Shown here: piece by piece, positions 22,758-31,600 of the stretch | Layout of the letters: every line of letters begins with the position of its first letter | Position numbering within the stretch: the first letter of the stretch is position 1 | Origin: SIG565 sp045656145 | GTDB lineage: Bacteria; Bacillota; Clostridia; Oscillospirales; Acutalibacteraceae | DNA: 64,000 nt | NCBI GenBank assembly: GCA_045656145.1 | Contig: JAZOQP010000013.1 | Span: 5,757-69,756 of the forward strand | Direction: 5' to 3' | The notes under the pieces: generated by a model | What the model saw: the letters and a program-made list of their open reading frames with translations, nothing else | Told to the model about the DNA's origin: nothing | The model's database searches: none | Program-made: the position numbers and the translations under genes

Positions 22758-25592
22758 ATGAAAAAAGTATTATCATTGGTTTTATGTTTGGTTCTTACAT
22801 TAACTTTAATACCATATGGTATTAATTTTGATGTAACTGCAAATGCTGAGGGGCTAGACCAAATTGCCGAGAATCAAACTTGGCATAATTCCTGGGATGG
22901 TAGCAAAAAATACGTTTATTTAAAGGTTAGCGAATCAGGATACTATGATTTTACTATGATTAACCATAAAGATGATTCCGGCATAGTGAACTTTACATGT
23001 TCTAATATAACAAATTATGTTGAAGATAATTTTTATTATGCTCAAGGCATTTTTAATTATGGCCCTATTGATAATTTTAGTGAGGAAAAAATTTATTTAG
23101 ATAAAGACAGTCTATATGAAATAATAATCGAGTATGGCCAATATGATGATGATTGGAATTTAATCAATACTGAGGCTGAAATAAGTTTTGTTTTTACAAA
23201 AATTGATTATTCTCCTGTGAAATTAAATTTAGGTAATAATGTGAATTTAACTGTAGGAAATTCAACCAAGGAAATTTTAGAATTTAAAACGTCTACCACT
23301 GGAGATTATTTATTTTCTTTAAATAATTATGTGGATTTTGGTGTATATATTTTTGAAAAAAATTCCGGAAAAATGGTTGCTAATGGTTATTTTTACGAAA
23401 ATTCAACTAAACTACGATTAAATTTAAAGGCTAATACCGAATACATAATTTATGCACTTAGTTATGAGAAAAGCACCAGACTAGTACGTTTTAGTGTTTC
23501 TAAAGCAAATAAAAATGTAACAAAAATTGATATTGCTTCAAATGAAATGATATTGCCTAATGATGGATTTTTTGATGATGGCGAAGCATCTCTTTATAGT
23601 AGCGATATAGAAAGCTTCACTTATAAGGTTACATATTCCGATAAAACAACCGAGACTTTCACTTACTATGGATTGAGGCAAAACGGATTCGGTTATATTG
23701 GCGTTGAATATACCGGTATAATAATTTGTAGACCTGACGGCGAATCGTTCTTTGGAATCGGTTATCAACCGGTGATCGTCTCATATATGTATAACCAAGA
23801 ATCAACCTCTCAGATCTATATTTCTTCGTATCTTGAATATTTTTCTTACCTCAATAGCGTTTCTGATTTTGGGAATATGCGTATTGAGTATGAGGATGAA
23901 AATACTCACACATATTATTGGAGAATAAAACCTAAGGAAACTAATGTCTATGCTTTTTATTCATCTTATTGGGATGATTTTTCTTATCTAAATAGAACCA
24001 TCTTTGATGCCAATAATAATATAATTCCTGAGAATAGCGGAACATGGTGTTTAAAATCGGGACAAGAATATATTTTGAGAGTATCTTATACGTATGATGA
24101 GTATTGTTGTAGTGATGTTATATTTTGGTTAGAAACTTATAGAGAACACAATCACTCTTACAAAAATGCTTGTGATAAAGACTGCAATGTATGTGGTAAT
24201 ATAAGAACTGCTCCCCATAAATATTCGCACAATTGTGATACAACTTGTAATTTATGCGGTGCCAAAAGAAAAATAACACATACCTATAAAAATGTAGTTA
24301 CAAAGGCAACACTTACTAAGAATGGTAAAATTAGTTATAAATGTTCAGTCTGTGGATATACAGCAAGCAAAACAACTACTGTCAAGTTTGCAAAGACATT
24401 TGCTTTGTCTACTACCAATTATACTTATGATGGTAAGGCTAAAAAACCTACTGTAACAGTAAAAGATTCTGCAGGTAAGGTATTAAAGAAGGATACTGAT
24501 TATACAGTTACTTATCCAACTAGTTGTACGAACGCCGGAACGTATAAGGTAACGGTTAAGATGAAAGGAAATTATTCAGGCACTAAAACTTTAACCTATA
24601 AAATTAATCCGGCTAGTATTTCTAAATGTAAAATTACTCTTTCTAAAACCAGTTACACCTATGATAGAAAGGCTAAAAAACCTACTGTAACAGTTAAAGA
24701 TTCAGCAGGCAAGGTGTTAAAGAAGGATACGGACTATACTGTAACGTATCCTAGCTCTTGTACTAGTGCTGGCACCTATAAGGTAACCGTTAAAATGAAG
24801 GGTAATTATACAGGCGCTAAAACTTTAACCTATAAAATTAATCCGGCTGGTATTTCTAAATGTAAAATAAGTCTTTCTAAAACCAGCTACACCTATGATG
24901 GAAAGGTTAAAACACCTACTGTAACGGTTAAAGATTCGGCGGGTAAAACTATTTCCTTTAAATATTACACAGTTACTTATGATAAGGGCAGAACGAATGT
25001 TGGAAGTTATAAGGTAACAATTAAATTTAAGGGGAATTATAGTGGCACCAAAACCCTTACATTTAAAATTAAACCAATTGACATTTCCAAATGCAAAATT
25101 AAAGCGGTTGGCGCTTCATTTAACTATAACGGAAAGAAGCAAACCCCTAAAATTACTGTTAAGAATGCATCGGGTAAGACCTTAAAACTCGGCACCGATT
25201 ATACTTTATCTTATTCGGGCGGCAGTAAGAATGTTGGCAAATATACCGTTACTGTTAAAATGAAGGGCAAATATACAGGCACCAAGAAATATGCCTATAC
25301 CATCTTTCCAAAAGGGACTAGCCTTACTAAGGTTGAGGGAAGAAAAGGCGGACTCAATGTTTATTATAATAAGCAAACCGCCGAAACAACAGGCTATCAG
25401 ATACAATATAGCCTATATAAAAATTTTGCTAACGACACTATTCTTTATGCCGATAACAGTCGAACTGCTGTAGGAATTAACAATTTAAAGAAAAACTATA
25501 TTTATCATGTTCGTGTTCGCACATATAAGGTTGTGAATGGAACAAAATATTTTTCAGCTTGGTCTAAATATATGTCGGCAGCAGCAAAATAA
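22758..25592 (+). CDS. Large secreted repeat protein (PPC-like, Cys/His modules, Ig-like repeats, FnIII-like end)
   Basis: 944 residues. Signal peptide MKKVLSLVLCLVLTLTLIPY with a likely cut near residues 30-33 (TANAEG). The N-terminal half (to about residue 460) is made of beta-rich, Tyr/Asn/Asp-rich segments that resemble pre-peptidase C-terminal domains (inference). Next come paired Cys/His modules (HNHSYKNACDKDCNVCG, NCDTTCNLCG, YKCSVCGYTA). Four repeats of about 77 residues follow (from residue 548), each with S-x-TYDGKxKxPTVTVKDSAGK and GNYSGTKTLTYKI. The last 90 residues look like a fibronectin type III domain. No sortase signal or membrane tail is seen, so attachment is unclear. Expression is probably set by the two operators upstream. 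Likely an adhesin or scaffold. Confidence 0.8.
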   Translation: MKKVLSLVLCLVLTLTLIPYGINFDVTANAEGLDQIAENQTWHNSWDGSKKYVYLKVSESGYYDFTMINHKDDSGIVNFTCSNITNYVEDNFYYAQGIFNYGPIDNFSEEKIYLDKDSLYEIIIEYGQYDDDWNLINTEAEISFVFTKIDYSPVKLNLGNNVNLTVGNSTKEILEFKTSTTGDYLFSLNNYVDFGVYIFEKNSGKMVANGYFYENSTKLRLNLKANTEYIIYALSYEKSTRLVRFSVSKANKNVTKIDIASNEMILPNDGFFDDGEASLYSSDIESFTYKVTYSDKTTETFTYYGLRQNGFGYIGVEYTGIIICRPDGESFFGIGYQPVIVSYMYNQESTSQIYISSYLEYFSYLNSVSDFGNMRIEYEDENTHTYYWRIKPKETNVYAFYSSYWDDFSYLNRTIFDANNNIIPENSGTWCLKSGQEYILRVSYTYDEYCCSDVIFWLETYREHNHSYKNACDKDCNVCGNIRTAPHKYSHNCDTTCNLCGAKRKITHTYKNVVTKATLTKNGKISYKCSVCGYTASKTTTVKFAKTFALSTTNYTYDGKAKKPTVTVKDSAGKVLKKDTDYTVTYPTSCTNAGTYKVTVKMKGNYSGTKTLTYKINPASISKCKITLSKTSYTYDRKAKKPTVTVKDSAGKVLKKDTDYTVTYPSSCTSAGTYKVTVKMKGNYTGAKTLTYKINPAGISKCKISLSKTSYTYDGKVKTPTVTVKDSAGKTISFKYYTVTYDKGRTNVGSYKVTIKFKGNYSGTKTLTFKIKPIDISKCKIKAVGASFNYNGKKQTPKITVKNASGKTLKLGTDYTLSYSGGSKNVGKYTVTVKMKGKYTGTKKYAYTIFPKGTSLTKVEGRKGGLNVYYNKQTAETTGYQIQYSLYKNFANDTILYADNSRTAVGINNLKKNYIYHVRVRTYKVVNGTKYFSAWSKYMSAAAK
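24399..25313 (+). repeat. Four tandem Ig-like repeats, about 231 bp each
   Basis: Units start near 24399, 24618, 24852 and 25083. Units 1 and 2 are nearly identical at DNA level over the stretch coding KKPTVTVKDSAGKVLKKDTD; units 3 and 4 are more diverged, so duplication of the first pair is youngest. Confidence 0.82.
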
Positions 25593-25595
25593 AGT

Positions 25596-25630
25596 AAAAT
25601 GGCTCCCATTTAAAATGGGAGCCATTTTGT
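25596..25630. terminator. Bidirectional terminator between the surface protein and dapB
   Basis: AAAATGGCTCCCATTT (25596-25611) pairs with AAATGGGAGCCATTTT (25613-25628), a long stem serving both convergent genes. Confidence 0.85.
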
Positions 25631-25648
25631 TTAAAAAAGTATTAATTT

Positions 25649-26401
25649 TTAAAACTCCAAAACATCGTTCATATTATAAAGGCCCGGAGTTTTGTCTTTA
25701 AGGAATTTTGCGGCGGTTACCGAGCCATTTGCGAAAACGGTTTTTGAGAAAGCCTCATGCTTAATCGAAATAACCTCATTGTTTCCCGCGAAAATAACCT
25801 CATGCTCGCCAACAATTGTGCCGCCGCGAACCGAATGAATACCAATTTCATTCTTGTTTCTCTTTTGCCTTTTGGAGTGGCGGTCATACTCATAGAGCAT
25901 TTTGTTATCGAGCGTTTCATTAATGGCATCTGCAAGCATTATTGCGGTGCCTGAGGGGGCATCTACCTTTTGGTTATGATGCTTTTCGATAATTTCAATA
26001 TTAAAGCTATCGTCCAAAAATGCGGTGGCTTTTTTAGCAAGGCTCACCATTAAATTAACGCCGAGCGATAAATTAAATGTGAAGAAAACGGGAATAATGC
26101 CCGCAGCCGCCTTGATTTTTTCAATTTCAATATCGGTATAGCCTGTTGTTGCAATAACCAAAGGAGTCTTTGTTTTTGCGGCAAAGGTTATAAGCGAATC
26201 AAGAGCGCTCGGATGCGAAAAATCGATTATAACATCGCCCTTTGGCACATCATTAAAATCGGGGAAAACGGGAAAATCGGCATATTTTTCGCCGAATTTA
26301 TCAACACCCGCAATAATTTCGCAGTTTTCATCCTCTTCTACTATCGAATTAATAACTCTGCCCATTTTGCCGCAGCAACCGCTGAGTATAATTTTTAACA
26401 T
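25649..26401 (-). CDS. dapB: 4-hydroxy-tetrahydrodipicolinate reductase
   Basis: NAD(P)H-dependent reductase of the lysine/diaminopimelate pathway. N-terminal Rossmann loop SGCCGKMGRVI (GxxGxMG, residues 7-17), VIIDFSHPSAL, and the substrate/catalytic block EIIEKHHNQKVDAPSGTA (His-His and Lys with the DAPSGT loop). 250 residues, normal length. Third gene of the asd-dapA-dapB operon, 12 bases after dapA. Confidence 0.96.
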   Translation of the reverse strand: MLKIILSGCCGKMGRVINSIVEEDENCEIIAGVDKFGEKYADFPVFPDFNDVPKGDVIIDFSHPSALDSLITFAAKTKTPLVIATTGYTDIEIEKIKAAAGIIPVFFTFNLSLGVNLMVSLAKKATAFLDDSFNIEIIEKHHNQKVDAPSGTAIMLADAINETLDNKMLYEYDRHSKRQKRNKNEIGIHSVRGGTIVGEHEVIFAGNNEVISIKHEAFSKTVFANGSVTAAKFLKDKTPGLYNMNDVLEF

Positions 26402-26413
26402 CTTTTCTACCCT

Positions 26414-27301
26414 CTAAATAAGATTAAGGTTTTTCATAATCTTAATCATTTCTGCTTTTTTGCCCTCGTTCATAGGAACTAAGGGGAGTCTTACAGGGCC
26501 AACATTTTTGCCCATAAGGTTCATAGCCTCTTTAACGGGGATGGGGTTAACATCACTAAATAGCGCGTTAATAAAGGGGATATATTTAAGCTGAAGGTCG
26601 CGAGCCTTTTCAGTATCTCCGTTTAAGAAAGCGTGGCACATATCGTGTGTTTCTTTTGGTACAATGTTTGAAAGCACCGAGATAACACCCTTACCGCCAA
26701 GCGCCATCATAGGAATAATCTGGTCATCGTTGCCCGAATAAATATCAAGTGCATCGCCAACTAATTGCTTAGTTTTAGCAACGCTTGAAATATCTCCGTT
26801 AGCCTCTTTAATAGCCACTATATTTTCGTGTTTCGAAAGCTCTAGATAGGTTTCGGGCTGAATTGAAACACCTGTACGAGAAGGTACATTATAAACAATA
26901 AGCGGTTTATCAATGCGGTCGGCAATATAGTTATAGTGAGCTATAAGACCTGCCTGAGAAGCTTTATTGTAATAAGGGGTTACCGATAAAAGAGCATCGG
27001 CACCAAGAGAGATAGCCTCTTTGCAAAGGCCAACTGAATATACAGTATCATTACTGCCGGCACCTGCGATAATCGGCACTCTGCCATCTGCTGTTTTAAT
27101 AGCCTCTTCAATAACTTTTACGTGCTCTTTATAGCTGAGAGTTGATTTTTCACCGGTTGTACCGCAAATAACAAGCGCATCAATACCTGCCTCAATCTGC
27201 TCGTTAACAAGGTTTCTTAAAACGTCATAATTAACACTTGTATCAGGATTCATTGGGGTTACAAGCGCAGTTGCAGCGCCTGTAAAAATAGTCTTTTTCA
27301 T
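26414..27301 (-). CDS. dapA: 4-hydroxy-tetrahydrodipicolinate synthase
   Basis: TIM-barrel aldolase that condenses pyruvate with aspartate semialdehyde. Seen: GAATALVTPMNPD, VICGTTGEKSTL, the tyrosine region VTPYYNKASQ, the Schiff-base lysine in IVAIKEANGD, and IYSGNDDQIIPMMALGGKGVISV. I use the ATG at 27301 (295 residues), as GAGAGG lies about 10 bases ahead; an in-frame TTG at 27319 overlaps that site. Located between asd and dapB in pathway order. Confidence 0.96.
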   Translation of the reverse strand: MKKTIFTGAATALVTPMNPDTSVNYDVLRNLVNEQIEAGIDALVICGTTGEKSTLSYKEHVKVIEEAIKTADGRVPIIAGAGSNDTVYSVGLCKEAISLGADALLSVTPYYNKASQAGLIAHYNYIADRIDKPLIVYNVPSRTGVSIQPETYLELSKHENIVAIKEANGDISSVAKTKQLVGDALDIYSGNDDQIIPMMALGGKGVISVLSNIVPKETHDMCHAFLNGDTEKARDLQLKYIPFINALFSDVNPIPVKEAMNLMGKNVGPVRLPLVPMNEGKKAEMIKIMKNLNLI

Positions 27302-27322
27302 AATAGAATTACCTCTCAAAAA

Positions 27323-28402
27323 TTAATCGATATAACCTTCAGCGCAAAGTAGCTCTGCTAAAAGCACAGCACCGCCCGCAGCACCGCGAAGGGTGTTGTG
27401 AGAAAGGCAAACGAACTTATAGTCATACTGGCTGTCTTCTCTAAGTCTGCCGATAGATACCGCCATACCGTTTTCAAGGTTGCGGTGCATCTTGGTTTGG
27501 GGCATATTATCTTCGGTAAAGTAGTGTAAGAACTGCTTGGGAGCGCTGGGCAATTCTAATTCCTGAGCACGACCGGCGAAGTTTTGCCACTTTTCTAAAA
27601 TTTCTTCCTTAGTAGGTTTCTTATCGAAACTTACAAATACGGCTGCCATATGACCATCCGATACAGGAACTCTTAGGCACTGAGCGGTAAGCTTCGGAGT
27701 TGTTGAATTAACGATTACGCCATTTTCAACCTTACCCCAAATTTTAAGAGGCTCTTGCTCTGATTTTTCTTCCTCGCCGCCAATGTAGGGGATAACATTA
27801 TCCACCATCTCGGGCCAACGCTCGAAGGTTTTACCTGCTCCCGAAATTGCCTGATATGTGCAAACAAGACCTTGCTTAATGCCAAAGCAATCAAGCGGGA
27901 AGAGTGCGGGAACATAGCTTTGGAGCGAGCAGTTTGATTTAACTGCAATAAAGCCACGCTTTGTGCCGAGTCTCTTTCTCTGATCAATAATAACCTTAGC
28001 GTGCTCAGCATTGATTTCGGGAATAATCATTGGAACATCGGGAGTTCCTCTATGCGCGCTGTTGTTTGAAATAACAGGACACTCTAATTTTGCATAAGCC
28101 TCTTCAAGAGCTTTGATTTCATCTTTTTTCATATCAACTGCGCAGAAAACAAAATCAACCATAGAAGCGATTTTTTCCATATCAGTAGTAGCATCAAGAA
28201 CGGGCATATCCTTAACAGCCTCAGGCATTGGGTCGGTCATAGCCCAACGCGAGCCTACTGCCTCAGAATAACTTTTTCCTGCCGAGCGTGAGGAAGCGGC
28301 AAGACATTTAATTTCAAACCAGGGATGATTAGCATTTAGCAAAACAAAACGCTGACCTACCATTCCTGTAGCACCGATGATGCCAACATTATATTTTTTC
28401 AC
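27323..28402 (-). CDS. asd: Aspartate-semialdehyde dehydrogenase, archaeal/fungal-like type
   Basis: Reduces aspartyl phosphate to aspartate semialdehyde, the branch point to lysine, DAP, Met and Thr. Rossmann loop VGIIGATGMVGQRF (residues 6-19), catalytic Cys158 in AVKSNCSLQSY, and IPYIGGEEEKSEQE with RVPVSDGH. The SNCS and IGGEEEK words are typical of the archaeal/fungal-like class, not the E. coli class. The start is a GTG at 28402, with AAAGG about 11 bases ahead; the frame is open further up into the promoter and leader, which cannot be coding. First gene of the operon. Confidence 0.93.
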   Translation of the reverse strand: MKKYNVGIIGATGMVGQRFVLLNANHPWFEIKCLAASSRSAGKSYSEAVGSRWAMTDPMPEAVKDMPVLDATTDMEKIASMVDFVFCAVDMKKDEIKALEEAYAKLECPVISNNSAHRGTPDVPMIIPEINAEHAKVIIDQRKRLGTKRGFIAVKSNCSLQSYVPALFPLDCFGIKQGLVCTYQAISGAGKTFERWPEMVDNVIPYIGGEEEKSEQEPLKIWGKVENGVIVNSTTPKLTAQCLRVPVSDGHMAAVFVSFDKKPTKEEILEKWQNFAGRAQELELPSAPKQFLHYFTEDNMPQTKMHRNLENGMAVSIGRLREDSQYDYKFVCLSHNTLRGAAGGAVLLAELLCAEGYID

Positions 28403-28422
28403 AAAAAACACTGCCTTTCGAT

Positions 28423-28442
28423 AAATAAGGGTTGCCTTATTT
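28423..28442 (-). other. Perfect hairpin in the asd leader
   Basis: AAATAAGG (28423-28430) and CCTTATTT (28435-28442), 4-base loop, between the promoter and the ribosome site of asd. No T-tract follows on the minus strand, so not a terminator as it stands. It could be an operator or a stability element. Confidence 0.55.
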
Positions 28443-28464
28443 AAAAAAATAATTATAATATAAT

Positions 28465-28493
28465 AATATAGCATTAAAAAACAATTTTGTCAA
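28465..28493 (-). promoter_or_regulatory. Sigma-A-type promoter of asd-dapA-dapB
   Basis: On the minus strand TTGACA (28493-28488), 17-base spacer, TATATT (28470-28465). Confidence 0.85.
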
Positions 28494-28522
28494 ACGAATT
28501 TAAGCAAAGAGAGAACCAATTA

Positions 28523-29545
28523 ATGAAAAAAAGCGACTTTTTTTATAATTTGCCCGAAGAACTCATTGCGCAAACACCGTTAGAACCGAGAAATAGCTCA
28601 AGATTAATGGTTTTGGATAAGAATAACGGGCAGGTAAAACACGAAGTGTTTTATAACCTAAATAATTTTCTCAAAAAGGGAGATACCCTTGTTTTAAATA
28701 ACACAAGGGTTTTACCGGCTAGAATTTACGGAACTAGAGTTGATACCAAAGCTTTGGTTGAATTTGTGCTTTTGAAGCAGAAGAGCACACTTGTTTGGGA
28801 ATGCATTGCGGGTCCCGGCAAAAAAGCCAGAGTGGGACATGAATTTACTTTCAGCGATGAATTATCCGCCAAGGTAATAGAGGTCTTGCCCGATGGAAAC
28901 CGAATTGTTGAATTTACTGCAAAAGGCGAATTTTTCAGTATTCTTGATAAGGTGGGCCAAATGCCGCTCCCTCATTACATAAAAGAGGAACTCGAGGATA
29001 AAGAGCGTTATCAAACGGTTTATTCAAAGGAGTTGGGTTCGGCAGCCGCCCCCACAGCAGGACTTCATTTTACCGAGGATATGCTCGAAAGCCTTAAAGA
29101 AATGGGTGTAAATATTGCTTATGTAACGCTCCATGTGGGCCTTGGCACATTCAGACCCGTTAAAGTGGATGATATAACCGAACATAAGATGCATTCGGAG
29201 CATTATTCGATATCAAAAGAAACCGCCGAAATTATAAACAAAACCAAGAAAAACGGCGGCAGAGTTATCTGTGTTGGAACAACCTCTTGCAGAACTCTCG
29301 AATCGGCAATGAAAACCTTTGGGGAGATAAAAGAATGCTCTGATGATACAGAGATATTTATTTATCCAGGTTATAAATTCGGGGTTATGGATGGAATTAT
29401 AACTAATTTCCATTTGCCCGAAAGCACACTTATTATGCTTGTGTCGGCATTTGCGGGCTATGAAAACACAATGAGCGCTTATAATACTGCTGTTGCAGAA
29501 AAATACCGCTTCTTTAGTTTTGGAGATGCAATGCTAATTTTGTAA
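28523..29545 (+). CDS. queA: tRNA preQ1(34) S-adenosylmethionine ribosyltransferase-isomerase
   Basis: Transfers the ribosyl part of SAM to preQ1 in tRNA to make epoxyqueuosine. Motifs: DFFYNLPEELIAQTPLEPR at the N-terminus, NNTRVLPARIYG, GSAAAPTAGLHFTEDML, and VTLHVGLGTFRPV. 340 residues from the ATG at 28523, which follows GAGAG; the frame is open 12 codons further up but lies over the divergent asd promoter. It is followed by tgt, the classic queuosine pair. Confidence 0.96.
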   Translation: MKKSDFFYNLPEELIAQTPLEPRNSSRLMVLDKNNGQVKHEVFYNLNNFLKKGDTLVLNNTRVLPARIYGTRVDTKALVEFVLLKQKSTLVWECIAGPGKKARVGHEFTFSDELSAKVIEVLPDGNRIVEFTAKGEFFSILDKVGQMPLPHYIKEELEDKERYQTVYSKELGSAAAPTAGLHFTEDMLESLKEMGVNIAYVTLHVGLGTFRPVKVDDITEHKMHSEHYSISKETAEIINKTKKNGGRVICVGTTSCRTLESAMKTFGEIKECSDDTEIFIYPGYKFGVMDGIITNFHLPESTLIMLVSAFAGYENTMSAYNTAVAEKYRFFSFGDAMLIL

Positions 29546-29560
29546 AGTAAGAGGTAAAAG

Positions 29561-30691
29561 ATGTATAAATTATTAAAACAGGAAAACAATGCAAGACTTG
29601 GCGAGTTTCATACTAATAGAGGTGTTGTTAAAACCCCCGCTTTTATGAATGTTGCAACCCAAGGCGCAATAAAGGGCGGAGTAAGCGCAAATGATTTAAA
29701 AAGCGTTGGCTGTCAGGTAATGCTTTCAAACACCTATCATCTGCATGTAAGACCATCCGATAAGGTTATTTACGACTGCGGCGGCCTTCATAAATTCTCA
29801 ACCTGGGATGGTCCCATTTTAACCGATAGTGGCGGTTTTCAGGTTTTCTCCTTGGCGGCGCTAAGAAAAATCAGCGAAGAGGGAGTTCAGTTTTCTTCAC
29901 ATGTTGATGGAAGAAAGATATTTATGGGTCCGGAAGAGAGTATGCAGATTCAGTCGAATCTAGGCTCAACCATTGCTATGGCGTTCGATGAATGTGTTGA
30001 AAATCCCGCTGAGCATAGCTATTCAAAGGCTTCATGCGAAAGAACAACAAGATGGCTCATTCGTTGCAAAAACGAGATGGCAAGGCTTAATAGTCTTGAT
30101 AAAACTATTAATAAAGAGCAGATGCTTTTCGGCATAAATCAGGGCTGCACATATAATGATTTAAGAATTGAACATATGAAACAGATTCGTGAATTAGACC
30201 TTGATGGTTATGCTATAGGCGGTCTTGCTGTTGGAGAACCCACCGAAGTAATGTATGATGTTTTAGACCACGTTATGCCCGAAGCACCAAAGGAAAAAAT
30301 AAGATATTTGATGGGTGTTGGAACGCCGGCTAATATATTAAATGCCGTTGAGCGCGGGGTAGATTTGTTTGACTGCGTAATGCCGAGTCGTAATGCAAGG
30401 CATGGACATTTATTTACTTCAAAGGGAATTATCAATATCAATAATCAAAAGTATGAAAGGGATATGACTCCTATTGATGAAAATTGTGATTGTCCTGCTT
30501 GTCGCCGTTATTCCAAGGCATATATCCGCCATCTTTTAAAGGCGGGCGAAATGCTTTCGGGAAGACTTATGGTGCTTCATAACCTTTGGTTTTATAATCA
30601 CCTTATGGAGGATATCAGAAAGGCTTTAGAAGAGGGTAGATTTGCCGAATTCAAGAAGGAAAAGGAAGAAATTTACTCAACTCGCATATAA
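29561..30691 (+). CDS. tgt: Queuine/preQ1 tRNA-guanine transglycosylase
   Basis: TIM-barrel enzyme swapping guanine 34 for preQ1 in tRNAs with GUN anticodons. General acid/base Asp in LTDSGGFQVFSL, nucleophile Asp in LFDCVMPSRNARHG, and the zinc site CDCPACRRYSK with the later His in LMVLHN. 376 residues. Starts 15 bases after queA with an AGAGGT site. With queA it modifies His, Asp, Asn and Tyr tRNAs; preQ1 synthesis genes are not in the window. Confidence 0.97.
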   Translation: MYKLLKQENNARLGEFHTNRGVVKTPAFMNVATQGAIKGGVSANDLKSVGCQVMLSNTYHLHVRPSDKVIYDCGGLHKFSTWDGPILTDSGGFQVFSLAALRKISEEGVQFSSHVDGRKIFMGPEESMQIQSNLGSTIAMAFDECVENPAEHSYSKASCERTTRWLIRCKNEMARLNSLDKTINKEQMLFGINQGCTYNDLRIEHMKQIRELDLDGYAIGGLAVGEPTEVMYDVLDHVMPEAPKEKIRYLMGVGTPANILNAVERGVDLFDCVMPSRNARHGHLFTSKGIININNQKYERDMTPIDENCDCPACRRYSKAYIRHLLKAGEMLSGRLMVLHNLWFYNHLMEDIRKALEEGRFAEFKKEKEEIYSTRI

Positions 30692-30706
30692 TTTTTAAAC
30701 TCGCCC

Positions 30707-30735
30707 TTGAAATTGAGGCAATTCCAATGTATAAT
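30707..30735 (+). promoter_or_regulatory. Sigma-A-type promoter of yajC
   Basis: TTGAAA (30707-30712), 17-base spacer, TATAAT (30730-30735). Confidence 0.82.
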
Positions 30736-30765
30736 AATTTAAAATGAATTTTGGAGGAACAAAAA

Positions 30766-31101
30766 ATGTATTTACCTTTATTAGAAACAACAACTGCCGC
30801 TGCAGGTGGTAATAACAGCTGGGTTATGATGGTTATTTATATCGTTGTAATCGGTGCATTATTCTATTTTATGCTTATCCGTCCGCAGAAGAAAAAGCAG
30901 AAGGAAGAGCAGAAACTTCGCAATTCGCTTCAAATTGGCGATGAAATCTTAACCATCGGCGGATTTTACGGAAAGATTATCTCAATCAAAGAGGATTCTA
31001 TCGTAATCGAATCTCAGCTTGACCACACCAAGCAGAAAATTGCTCGCTGGGCAATTCAGCAGAATCTAACCGTTCATGATGATGGCGATTCCAAGAAATA
31101 A
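30766..31101 (+). CDS. yajC: Preprotein translocase subunit YajC
   Basis: Small single-span inner-membrane protein of the Sec complex. One helix (WVMMVIYIVVIGALFYFMLI) followed by the conserved RPQKKKQKEEQ and the SH3-like LQIGDEILTIGGFYGKI. Start ATG at 30766, with GGAGG 8 bases ahead; the frame extends over the ribosome site. Order queA-tgt-yajC is the same as in E. coli, but secDF do not follow here. Confidence 0.95.
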   Translation: MYLPLLETTTAAAGGNNSWVMMVIYIVVIGALFYFMLIRPQKKKQKEEQKLRNSLQIGDEILTIGGFYGKIISIKEDSIVIESQLDHTKQKIARWAIQQNLTVHDDGDSKK

Positions 31102-31116
31102 GTAATAATAAAACTT

Positions 31117-31142
31117 CCCTTCGAGTATTATTACTCGGAGGG
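31117..31142 (+). other. Hairpin whose right arm is the ribosome site of the next gene
   Basis: CCCTTCGAGTA (31117-31127) pairs with TACTCGGAGGG (31132-31142), one G-U pair, 4-base loop, followed by five Ts and then the ATG at 31149. The GGAGGG of the right arm is the Shine-Dalgarno site, so the same structure can end the yajC transcript or hide the site. Confidence 0.75.
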
Positions 31143-31148
31143 ATTTTT

Positions 31149-31553
31149 ATGTGCGCTTATAAAAAAGAATTAACTAATAAACAGTTTTTCATAAATATTT
31201 TAATAGGGGCGTTAATAGGTGCGGTTGTAACCTTTTTAATGCTTCTTTTATTTGCTCTCGGTATGATTATCGGTAATATGAGCATTAATTTAGCATCTCC
31301 TTTAGCCAGCATAGCCCTTGCGGTAGGTGGTGTTGCGGGGGGATATTTTTCGGCCTATAAAAACAAGTGCAAGGGTTTCCTTTGCGGTGTTATATGCGCT
31401 TTTATTATGTTTTTAGCGGTGGCTTTAATGGGTCTTATATTGAGCCGTGAAATCACAGTTATGAGTCTTATCCATTTTATCGTAGCCTTCCTTTCGGCGC
31501 TTATAGGGGCTGTTTTAGGAATAAGCAAACAGGATAAAATTAAGGTTGTTTAG
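31149..31553 (+). CDS. TIGR04086-type membrane protein
   Basis: 134 residues with four hydrophobic segments (about 14-38, 47-67, 75-95, 106-126) and little else, GGVAGGYFSAYKNKCKGFLCG being the most conserved-looking part. Members of TIGR04086 (YrzE-like) are small four-helix proteins often coded next to yajC in Firmicutes, which fits here. Function unknown; a link to the Sec translocon is suggested only by neighbourhood. Translation may be limited by the hairpin that contains its ribosome site. Confidence 0.82.
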   Translation: MCAYKKELTNKQFFINILIGALIGAVVTFLMLLLFALGMIIGNMSINLASPLASIALAVGGVAGGYFSAYKNKCKGFLCGVICAFIMFLAVALMGLILSREITVMSLIHFIVAFLSALIGAVLGISKQDKIKVV

Positions 31554-31600
31554 AGAAGACTTTAGTGGTATAATATAGAAAAAGTAAAGGAATTAAAAAT

